DNA of 64,000 nucleotides from JAPORK01 sp026710285. GTDB lineage: Bacteria; Pseudomonadota; Gammaproteobacteria; Pseudomonadales; Endozoicomonadaceae. The position numbers and the translations under genes are program-made. Positions 56,600-64,000 of this stretch are shown in pieces. The stretch covers positions 1,984,001-2,048,000 of the forward strand of contig OZ241746.1 in NCBI GenBank assembly GCA_965201045.1, read 5' to 3'. A model generated the notes under the pieces. It had not been told where the DNA came from and did no database searches. It worked only from the letters and a program-made list of their open reading frames with translations. Numbering within the stretch: position 1 is the first letter of the stretch; each line of letters opens with the position of its first letter.

Positions 56600-57385
56600 G
56601 TATTAATGACCGGGTTTTGCAGCGAAGCGTTGCTGATGTGTTAAATGCTATTTATGAACAGGATTTTCTTGCCTGTTCCATGGGTGGCAGACCACGAGTG
56701 GGAGCGCATCATGCATTAGCTACCTTTCATGAGATTCTTTCTGATCGAAGAGTGAACTGGGTGCTGGAAGCGGACCTGAAGAATTTCTTTGGAAGTCTTG
56801 ATCATGGATGGCTACTTCGTTTTGTGGAACACCGGATCGGTGACCCTAGAATTTTTAGTCTCATACGACGCTGGTTAAAGGCGGGTGTGATGGAATCCGG
56901 GGAGTTGCAAGCGTGTGGAGAAGGTACGCCTCAGGGCGGATCCATAAGCGTAGTGCTAAGTAATCTGTATCTGCACTATGTGCTTGATCTTTGGTTCGAA
57001 CGCAAAGTCAGATCACGGCTAAAAGGCAAAGCGTGGCTAATAAGGTACATTGATGATTTCGTGGTGTGTTTTCAGTATTGCAATAATGCACAGTGGTTTA
57101 TGGAAGTGTTACCAAAACGACTGGAGAAGTTTGCATTGAAACTGGAACCGGATAAAATCCAGTTAATCAGATTCGGACGCTCTGCTGGTCGCAAGGGAAA
57201 ACGACCGGAAACCATTTATTTTCTTGGTTTTACTCACTACTGCACAAGGAGCAGGAAAGGGAATTTTATGGTGGGAAGGAAAACGGAAAAGTCCCGTTTA
57301 AGGCGTAGTATTGCCAATCTGAAGGAATTACTGAGACGGATACGCCATGACCTTCTGCACAAGCAGGTGACGGTGATCAAGTCTT

Positions 57386-57700
57386 TAATCAAACCTCTGT
57401 TTGGAAATTTTAAGCGTATTATACTATATCTCATCACTGTATGGTTTCTTCGTACCAGATAAATAAGCCATTATTTTAACAAATCTGTAGTCATTCCCGC
57501 GCAGGCGGGAATCCATTAACGGTAATCACCACTAAAAATATAACTTCCCTGTTTACGGGATTCCGGCAATCCCTGCCGGAATGACAAGATTATTTCAGCA
57601 TCAGTCGATTAAAAGCAAAAACTCTCAACCAAAGTTTGTCTATGATAAATTTCAAGGTCTTTTCCATATTTGGTTAAAGGCTTATGTATAAGAGTATGCT
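57386..57700. repeat. Composite of dispersed repeats inserted in the reverse transcriptase
   Basis: Contains a TCATTCCCGCGCAGGCGGGA hairpin (57490-57515), an inverted copy of the 15716-15820 repeat (57556-57650) and the CTTATGTATAAGAGTATGC end (57681-57699). Coding similarity resumes right after. The left boundary is uncertain. Confidence 0.65.
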
Positions 57701-58058
57701 ACGGTCTGGGAGGCAATTTCAAAAGCCTAAACAAGCTCTATCAGTTTGTTGACTGCTATTGGTATTAAATGCTGAACAGTCGGAGCCAGAAAAGTAAAAT
57801 TATCTGGGAAGAGTACCAAAAGCTGAAGCAACTTATGCCGTTACAGAAACCGAAGATTTTACTTCCATTTACGGCAATGAAATCTATGGCTGTAATCTTG
57901 TAAGCTAAAATGGCGCAATGGCTATTAAAATAAGCCATTACTTAAGACGCCTAATATACGACTGCGAACCAAAATGTAGTTAATTAATTGTAATCAGAGG
58001 GGTATTCATATATGTATAAGTCTCCTCACCCCGGAGTACTATCAGCTAGTCTGACTTG

Positions 58059-58514
58059 CTAAACGTCATCCTTTGCTGGCTTAATGAGTAGTGTCATTCC
58101 TTCGTTGCCATATATAATAACAATAGTCTCTTTTTGTATAAATTCCTGACTCTTTACTTTCCACAAAGTATCACCTATCTGAATACGTCCGCCTGTTGCA
58201 GGTATATCCTGGGTGAGTTTCACTGTTTTTCCATGCAGTTGTGCTGCCCGATCATTCAACAAAGGACTATTGCTTTTTTGATTAAATTTTTTAAACAAGC
58301 GCCAGTAAATAATTGTAAAAATAACAGTAAGACCAGAAAATATGATAACCTGTACTGTCCATTTAAGACTGCTATCCATCCAGCTAACCACAGACATAAT
58401 CAAACCTGCCAGCGCACCACCAAGCAAAAACCCACCAAACCCAAGCGCTTCCAACCCAATTAATACCAATCCTGTAACCAACCAGTGCCACGGATATAAA
58501 ATAAAATTCTCCAC
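58059..58514 (-). CDS. NfeD-family membrane protein
   Basis: 151 residues from GTG with GGAG ahead. Two to three N-terminal hydrophobic segments (about 8-45, 51-70), then a soluble OB-fold C-terminal domain (GKTVKLTQDIPATGGRIQIG, TLWKVKSQEFIQKETIVII). NfeD-like proteins usually pair with an SPFH/stomatin protein in membrane microdomains; no such gene is adjacent here. Confidence 0.85.
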   Translation of the reverse strand: MENFILYPWHWLVTGLVLIGLEALGFGGFLLGGALAGLIMSVVSWMDSSLKWTVQVIIFSGLTVIFTIIYWRLFKKFNQKSNSPLLNDRAAQLHGKTVKLTQDIPATGGRIQIGDTLWKVKSQEFIQKETIVIIYGNEGMTLLIKPAKDDV

Positions 58515-58742
58515 GTATTCTTCTCCTTTAATGCGCTAAATAATTGTTATTTAAACAGATATAGTTGTAAAGCTGAGTTTTTGTTATGTTCTGACTATTC
58601 TATACAGCTTTAGTTATATAGTCATTTTTTTAATAAATTTTCTGGTTGACATAGTAACCTAAATCCTATCAAACCTGTTGTGATATCAATAAGCTTAACT
58701 GTGCACTGTGTTCTCATTACATCCGTTAAGCGCACAGGATGA

Positions 58743-59603
58743 TTATTCTGTGTATCCCTGATCAATTGCCAGATATTCTTTGGTGCGAACAATCTGCTCC
58801 CGATCGCTGAAAGAAGCCATCTTTTCTATGATACTGCTACTGTCACCATATTTTAAAATAGTGTTTAATGTATTTTGACATGCGTGGATTGTGGCACGCT
58901 GTAAATCGGAAGGGATAATGACAAATTTATAACCTAACTCCTGTAAACGCTTTTTTGATAACAAAGGAGTTTTACCACCGTGGAACATATTAATAAGTTT
59001 TGGTTGAGGAATATGTTGCGCTATCAGCTCAATTTGTTCAATTGTTTCCGGTGCTTCAACAAAAATAACATCTGCACCCGCTTCCAGATAGAGCTGAGAA
59101 CGCTCTATAGCTGAATTAAAACCTTCAACTGCAATTGCATCGGTGCGAGCGATCAGAATAAAGTGTTCATCTGTGTGGCTATCTTTTGCTACACGAATTT
59201 TGTGCGCCATTTCCTTTGCGCTAATCAGTGATTTATCATTCAGGTGACCACAACGTTTAGGAAAGGTTTGATCCTCCAGATGTACTGCTGCTACACCAGC
59301 ACGCTCAAACGCTTTAATAGTACGACTAACATTAATGGCATTACCGAAACCTGTGTCTGCATCAGCAATAACCGGCACTTGTGTTACTTCCACAATTTGA
59401 CCTACACGATTTAATACTTCAGTAAAGCTGATCATACCAATATCCGGAAAGCCACAGCTCCGCGCTATTGCCCCGCCACTTGCATAGATAACGTCAAAAC
59501 CAGTTTGTTCTGCCAGTCTGGCTGTTATGCCATCAAAAATACCTGGTGCAATATAGGTGTTTTTGTCATTTAGCATTTGTTTTAATAAACTTGTTGTTTT
59601 CAT
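58743..59603 (-). CDS. Isocitrate lyase/PEP mutase superfamily protein (PrpB-like)
   Basis: 286 residues from MKTTSLLKQMLNDKNTYIAP; 12 upstream codons excluded. TIM-barrel enzyme. Metal site in VIADADTGFGNAINV (about 75-89), catalytic-loop motif PKRCGHLNDKSL (about 114), Arg-Thr-Asp in ILIARTDAIAVEGF and VFVEAPE. The KRCGH form is that of methylisocitrate lyases; oxaloacetate decarboxylases or other C-C lyases of the superfamily are alternatives. No prpC or acnD neighbour is present to fix the role, so the methylcitrate cycle is not proven. Confidence 0.85.
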   Translation of the reverse strand: MKTTSLLKQMLNDKNTYIAPGIFDGITARLAEQTGFDVIYASGGAIARSCGFPDIGMISFTEVLNRVGQIVEVTQVPVIADADTGFGNAINVSRTIKAFERAGVAAVHLEDQTFPKRCGHLNDKSLISAKEMAHKIRVAKDSHTDEHFILIARTDAIAVEGFNSAIERSQLYLEAGADVIFVEAPETIEQIELIAQHIPQPKLINMFHGGKTPLLSKKRLQELGYKFVIIPSDLQRATIHACQNTLNTILKYGDSSSIIEKMASFSDREQIVRTKEYLAIDQGYTE

Positions 59604-59639
59604 TTTGTTTGCTTCCGTTGTTAAAAAATGTTCTGCCAA

Positions 59640-60729
59640 CTAAAATTATTTTACAATGGTTATTGTGATTTTATTATCTGCTTGTCTGATCGCTTGTTCC
59701 GTTAAATCAACCCGGGCAATAAAACAGCATTTGCCTATTCTTTAAAACGTAAATTAATGTACACTACCTCATTACGGACTCTCTCTTGCATAAGTTAACT
59801 AATAAGGTTAGCGTAAAACTTAATGCACCCATGTCGGCAGCGTTAAAAATTTATTAGAGGGTAACAGCATTATCAAAATGCACCCGGAATTTAATTTTAA
59901 ATAAACGTCTTTATACATTTAATTTTACTATAGCAAAAGTTTTAACGGCAGATGGAATACATTTTATGGATATAATATCTGCACAAAGATATAAATAAAA
60001 AGCTAAATAGTAATTGGTAGTTTGCAAATAAAAGTTGTGACTCATTATATTATAAAAATTTCAATACGGACATTTTAAATTATAAATCTGCAAATTCATA
60101 AATAAATTAAATAGTTTTTTGTGTGAGTTTATTGACGCTAACCTCGGTAGCAGCTATATTAATATGATACCTAATAGAGCATATAACTATAAAAAATGCA
60201 AGCTGCAAATAACCGGTTAACATACACAACTAAAAACTCATATTAATAAGAAAAACATCTGGCGTATATATTGATTCAAATTACTAAAATCTTCAAACTG
60301 TTAATAGTCGTGTCACTATTCTTTGTATTATTAACAGTAAAGAAATAATAGATATCTACTCAGATAGCAGTATGAAAACTAAATGTGACTTTTATGCTAC
60401 TAACTACTAATAGTACAACTCCTCTGTGATTTTTCAGGTAAGAATGGGTGTAATTACAAGATAAATCAGATAAAAAATTAGTATTTTGAGTCCTTTATTG
60501 TATTGTCAGATGAAATATTTTTGTCATAACCTGTCTGCTAATTTTTTTCTAATAAACAGATTTTATAAACCGATCAGGGGTTATTCTGTGGTTATCATTC
60601 AACAGTCGATTAATTATAAAAAACAGCCATTTAATTTAAGACATTAAACTTTTATTTTTCTAAGGAATACAATGTTTACAATGCAAGTTCAATGTTGATC
60701 CACTTGATTTTTATAATAGCAGGTCTCTT
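59640..60729. other. Long AT-rich gene-free region before the secreted-protein array
   Basis: About 1.1 kb, very AT-rich, no credible gene on either strand. The last about 190 bp (from about 60540) match the upstream regions of the third paralog (TCATTCAACARTMGATTAAT-like block), so they belong to the repeat unit and probably carry its promoter. Confidence 0.55.
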
Positions 60730-61395
60730 ATGTATAAAAAAATACTTATATTTATATCAATACTTTTTTTGGCGGCTGCAAAGAGCTATTGCCATAAAAA
60801 AAAGTTACATAGTAATAATCTGATGTTTACTGGTGATGCTAAAAAATCAGTGATTCTACAGGTGAAACATTACTGCGTTTCACTGGGACAACCTTTCCAA
60901 AATCCGGATACAATCATTTCAGTATTAGCTAAAAAATATGAGACAGATGTCAGTTCAGGAAAGGTAGAGCAAAGAGAATATCAGAATCTGTCAATTCAGG
61001 CAGGCAGACATGGTAGTAAAAATACTGTAAGCTGTTTGTTCGGTAAGGGGTTTGAAAAACAAAATTTTACATACTATAAACGTCCACATAAACTTAATTT
61101 TGCTGTAACAGGAACTTTAACGATAGATGGAGTGAGTTTTGATGACATGGTTTTAGCACAGGGACATACAGTTTTTACTAACAACTGGTGGTTTGGAGGG
61201 AAACACTGTAGATATTTGAACAAGAGGCATAATATTCATGCTGTAAACTGCACAGCTGCAGATAATAAAACGACGTGGTGTTTTTTTCGTGGACGTATTA
61301 ACACTAAATTCAAAGGAGGGAAATATGTTAATGATACATTCCCGAACGAAGTACGCGTCTGGCATAAAAAATGTATCATAGACGATCATTGGTAG
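60730..61395 (+). CDS. Secreted Cys-rich family protein, paralog 1
   Basis: 221 residues. Signal peptide MYKKILIFISILFLAAAKSY, cleavage likely around SYC/HKK. Mature domain with six cysteines: HYCVS, SCLFGKGF, GKHCRYL, VNCTA, TWCFFRG and KKCII. The best-conserved core across paralogs is KRPHKLNFAVTGTLTIDGVS, FDDMVLAQG and NNWWFGGKHC. Residues about 55-95 vary most. Basic overall. No known domain recognised. Expected in the periplasm or outside the cell, with probable disulfides. Start fixed by an AGCAGGTCTCTT leader shared with the paralogs. Confidence 0.85.
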   Translation: MYKKILIFISILFLAAAKSYCHKKKLHSNNLMFTGDAKKSVILQVKHYCVSLGQPFQNPDTIISVLAKKYETDVSSGKVEQREYQNLSIQAGRHGSKNTVSCLFGKGFEKQNFTYYKRPHKLNFAVTGTLTIDGVSFDDMVLAQGHTVFTNNWWFGGKHCRYLNKRHNIHAVNCTAADNKTTWCFFRGRINTKFKGGKYVNDTFPNEVRVWHKKCIIDDHW

Positions 61396-61875
61396 ATATA
61401 ATGAAGCAATATATTGGTGTAAAATAAAAAAAATGCAATGCTATCTGAAATAGTGTATTTTAATTATTGACGTTTCTACATTCTTATACTATTTTTCCAT
61501 GTATAATTAACAGAAAGTAATCTGTGTATTTTAACTTTGATAATATTGTAAAATACATATTAATATGTCATCTGTATTTAGAGTTTCATATCTGCTTCAA
61601 CTGTTTTCAATGAGTAAGCTTGCGATCACAGAATAACGAATTAATATTCCACATTCTTTTATGTTTTTATCATCATATGTCTGCTGATATATTACTGATA
61701 AAAATGTCTTATCATATGGTCCTAAGCCGTTTATAATCATCCGTCAACAATAGATTAATTATAAAAACAATCACCATACTTAAGACCTTATACTTTTATT
61801 TTCCTAAAATACGCAATATTTTCATTATAAATGCAATATTGATTCATTAAATTGTTATAATAACAGGGCATTCTT
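61396..61875. other. Spacer between paralogs 1 and 2
   Basis: AT-rich, no gene. The last about 140 bp resemble the sequence before paralogs 1 and 3 (AGATTAATTATAAAAACAAT, ACTTTTATTTTCCTAAAATA), a conserved upstream block. Confidence 0.55.
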
Positions 61876-62541
61876 ATGAATAAAAAAATATTTATTCTCA
61901 TGGCAGTACTTTTTTTGTTGGCTGCGAAAGGCTATTGCCGTAAAAATATACACAGAAACTATCTTATGTTTTTTGGTGATGTAGATAAAAAACCAATAGT
62001 CATGAAGATAAAATCTCACTGTGTTTCACCAAAACAACCTTTCCACAATCCAGATACAATCACTTCAAGGCAGCATGAATCGGAAGAAGCAGATGATGCG
62101 TTTCAACTGCATACAAGCCATGTACAATATCAGCAGATGTTAGTTCTGGCAGGAAGACATGGTAGCAAACATACTGTAAGTTGTTTATTCAATAAAGGAT
62201 TTAAAAAACAAAACTTCACATTCAACAAACGTCCTCATAAGCTTAATTTTGCCGTAACAGGAACGCTAACAATAGATGGAGTAAGTTTTGATGACATGGT
62301 ATTAGCACAGGGTAACCAATTCTTTAGAAATAACTGGTGGTTTGGGGGAAAAAATTGTCAACATCTTCTCAATCTCAGCAACGATGAGCCTGATATTGAT
62401 GGTGTAAACTGTACAGCCAGAGATAAAAAAACAACCTGGTGTTTTTTTCGTGGAACTGTTAATAAAAAATTCGATCATAAACATATTGACAGTACAAACG
62501 CCAACTTTGTGCGTATTATGAAAAAAAAATGTGTCTTATAA
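61876..62541 (+). CDS. Secreted Cys-rich family protein, paralog 2
   Basis: 221 residues, MNKKIFILMAVLFLLAAKGY signal peptide, then CRKN. Same six cysteines (SHCVS, SCLFNKGF, GKNCQHL, VNCTA, TWCFFRG, KKCVL) and the KRPHKLNFAVTGTLTIDGVS/NNWWFGG core. The central segment QHESEEADDAFQLHTSHVQY is unlike paralogs 1 and 3 and acidic, the main variable region. Upstream ATAACAGGGCATTCTT before ATG matches the family pattern. Function unknown. Confidence 0.85.
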   Translation: MNKKIFILMAVLFLLAAKGYCRKNIHRNYLMFFGDVDKKPIVMKIKSHCVSPKQPFHNPDTITSRQHESEEADDAFQLHTSHVQYQQMLVLAGRHGSKHTVSCLFNKGFKKQNFTFNKRPHKLNFAVTGTLTIDGVSFDDMVLAQGNQFFRNNWWFGGKNCQHLLNLSNDEPDIDGVNCTARDKKTTWCFFRGTVNKKFDHKHIDSTNANFVRIMKKKCVL

Positions 62542-63044
62542 TTCGTATGATTAACAGATACAAAGTAATGTACTGATATAAACTGAAATAGTAAACCACT
62601 ATACAAACTTAATATTGTTACAATCTTTACATTGTTGCTAAATTATTGATTATATTAATTCCATCCATTGTCAATAACAAACTAATAGTGTAGTTTATTT
62701 TTAACAATACTATAAACTAAACTGTATGTGTGTTTTATATTTGAAAAACTATTCTTATAAAACTATTTAGGTGATTATTTTTGTGATCACTGAGTAAAGA
62801 ATTAGTATTTTATATGCTTTGAAGCAAACTATTTTCATCATAATTTTTCTACTAATTTTTATCTGATAAACAGATTTTATTAACTTATCAGGAGTTACTC
62901 TGCCATTGTCATTCAACAATAGATTAATTATAGAAACAACCATCATACTTAAGACCTTATACTTTTATTTTTCTAAAATACGCAATATTTTCATTATAAA
63001 TGCAATATTAATTCATTAAATTATTATAATAACAGGACATTATT
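62542..63044. other. Spacer between paralogs 2 and 3
   Basis: AT-rich, no gene; the last about 190 bp match the block upstream of paralogs 1 and 2. Confidence 0.55.
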
Positions 63045-63710
63045 ATGAATAAAAAAATATTTATTCTCATGACAGTACTTTTTTTGTTGGCAGCAAAAGG
63101 CTATTGCCGTAAAAAAGTACGCAACAATGAACTTCTATTTTCTGGGGATGCTAAAAAATCAGTAGTTTTACATATGAAATCTTACTGTATTTCACCAAAA
63201 CAACCTTTCAATAATCCAAATACAATTAATTCAAGATTTGTTGAATATGATATTAAAGTGATTAATACAAGTAAAAATACAACAAAGAAATTCCAGTTAC
63301 AATACCGGGACATGACAATTGTTGCAGGAAGACATGGCAGCGAACATACTGTAAAATGCTTATTCAATAAAGGATTCCATAAACAAAATTTAACATTTAA
63401 TAAACGTCCACATAAACTTAATTTTGCTGTCATAGGAACTCTAACGATCGATGGAGTCAGTTTTGATGACATGGTATTAGCGCAGGGACATACATCCTTT
63501 AGTAACAACTGGTGGTTTGGGGGGAAAAATTGCAAATACCTTAATAGTGGTTATAATATCAATGCTGTGAACTGTACGGCTACAGATAAAAAAACAACCT
63601 GGTGTTTTTTTCGTGGACATGTTGATGCGGATTTTAACGGAGGAACACATATCGACAGTACAGGTACTTATGAAGTACGAGTCTGGAATAAAAAATGTGT
63701 CCTGGACTAG
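63045..63710 (+). CDS. Secreted Cys-rich family protein, paralog 3
   Basis: 221 residues. Signal peptide MNKKIFILMTVLFLLAAKGY nearly identical to paralog 2; the mature N-terminus ELLFSGDAKKSVVLHMKSYC is closer to paralog 1. Cysteines at the same six places. The core KRPHKLNFAVIGTLTIDGVS and SNNWWFGGKNC is conserved. Variable middle: EYDIKVINTSKNTTKKFQLQ. The mix of affinities suggests gene conversion or recombination within the array. Confidence 0.85.
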   Translation: MNKKIFILMTVLFLLAAKGYCRKKVRNNELLFSGDAKKSVVLHMKSYCISPKQPFNNPNTINSRFVEYDIKVINTSKNTTKKFQLQYRDMTIVAGRHGSEHTVKCLFNKGFHKQNLTFNKRPHKLNFAVIGTLTIDGVSFDDMVLAQGHTSFSNNWWFGGKNCKYLNSGYNINAVNCTATDKKTTWCFFRGHVDADFNGGTHIDSTGTYEVRVWNKKCVLD

Positions 63711-63882
63711 CATTGATTGACAAATGTCTAGTAAAAATGTACCGCTATATAAAGTAATAAATTAATTATAAAAATCATCTCTTACATTTAAAATTCTACA
63801 CTGTATTCTTCTGAAAAATACAACAATTGAAGTTCAAATGTAATGCTTATCCATTAACTTATTAAAATAACAGGAAATTCTT

Positions 63883-64000
63883 ATGAACAAAAAAATATTT
63901 ACTCTTATGTCAACACTCTTTTTAGTGACCACAAACAGTTACTGCCATAAAAAAAAGTCACATTACAATGACCTTTTCTTTTCTGATTATATTAAAAATC
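63883..64000 (+). CDS. Secreted Cys-rich family protein, paralog 4 (cut by window edge)
   Basis: Starts MNKKIFTLMSTLFLVTTNSY, then CHKKKSHYNDLFFSDYIKN at the window end. Same leader (ATAACAGGAAATTCTT before ATG) and signal peptide as the other paralogs. The spacer before it is shorter (about 170 bp). The array may continue to the right. Confidence 0.8.
   Translation, partial: MNKKIFTLMSTLFLVTTNSYCHKKKSHYNDLFFSDYIKN

Larger units (their letters stand above)
56245..57905 (+). pseudogene. Second group II-type reverse transcriptase, split by two insertions
   Basis: Upstream piece: LEKALTAVYRQCCKASPVKR, VWIPKPGKKEKRPLGVLCIN. The frame continues after a 223-bp MITE as INDRVLQRSVADVLNAIYEQ through the RT core (WVLEADLKNFFGSLDH, GTPQGGSISVVLSNLYL, catalytic LIRYIDDFVV) to about 57385. 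A repeat-derived stretch then interrupts, and the last part resumes at about 57702 (YGLGGNFKSLNKLYQFVDCY, then a stop, LNSRSQKSKIIWEEYQKLKQ, LQKPKILLPF). Catalytic residues survive but the gene is broken in at least three places. Confidence 0.85.

Noticed and set aside
27000..58000. Prophage or integrative element
   Set aside because: No phage structural genes, integrase, attachment-site duplication or conjugation genes were found; the mobile content is insertion sequences, MITEs and group II intron remnants.
59640..60540. Hidden small genes or structured RNA in the gene-free region
   Set aside because: Very AT-rich with frequent stops in all frames and no strong GC-rich hairpin; nothing to support a call.

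Overview
The window reads as a chromosomal segment of an AT-rich, host-associated gammaproteobacterium. The housekeeping synteny is gammaproteobacterial: initiator tRNA-rimP-nusA-infB-rbfA-truB, and thrS-infC-rpmI-rplT with an AUU start on infC. The lipid A/LPS genes msbA and hldE show a Gram-negative envelope. Four kinds of eukaryote-like repeat protein (ankyrin, TPR, MORN, RHS), several probable secreted proteins, many insertion sequences and several decaying genes suggest an intracellular or symbiotic life with ongoing genome erosion. I cannot name the genus from the sequence.

Layout. 1-1900: type I-E-like CRISPR array of 32 repeats and 31 spacers, entering from the left edge, with cas genes and leader outside the window. 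2079-8713 (minus): translation operon truB, rbfA, infB, nusA, rimP, then initiator tRNA. 8714-9990: gene-free, repeat-rich. 9991-15468: very large RHS/YD-repeat protein. 15469-16427: repeat island bounded by a 41-bp inverted repeat. 16428-19379: TPR protein with ten 14-residue tandem repeats. 19395-20325: mobile-element debris. 20333-22776: CNNM/CorC-type membrane protein and thioredoxin reductase. 23266-27069: thrS, infC, rpmI, rplT, rpsT.

27078-37342 is a three-fold tandem duplication that begins in the rpsT terminator. Each unit carries that terminator, a shared upstream region and one ankyrin gene. Unit 2 is interrupted by an IS701-like element and unit 3 by an IS1634-type element, both with clear terminal repeats and target duplications. 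Then come an rnhB pseudogene, a complete IS200/IS605 element (tnpA, tnpB and a probable omega-RNA end), gcvT and gcvH without gcvP, and a second tandem family of four ankyrin genes with signal-peptide-like N-termini (41985-48891; the third is frameshifted and a 189-bp MITE lies before the fourth). 49211-55448 holds a secreted MORN protein, hldE (cytidylyl/adenylyltransferase half apparently dead), msbA, a kinase-like LPS gene and a small secreted protein. 55751-57905 contains remnants of two group II intron reverse transcriptases, one split by a 223-bp MITE. nfeD and a PrpB-like lyase follow.

The last 3.3 kb (60730 to the right edge) is a tandem array of at least four paralogous secreted proteins of about 221 residues. 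They share a cysteine-rich, WWFGG-containing C-terminal half that I do not recognise. This array, the two ankyrin arrays and the two-block CRISPR array are the strongest candidates for new biology.
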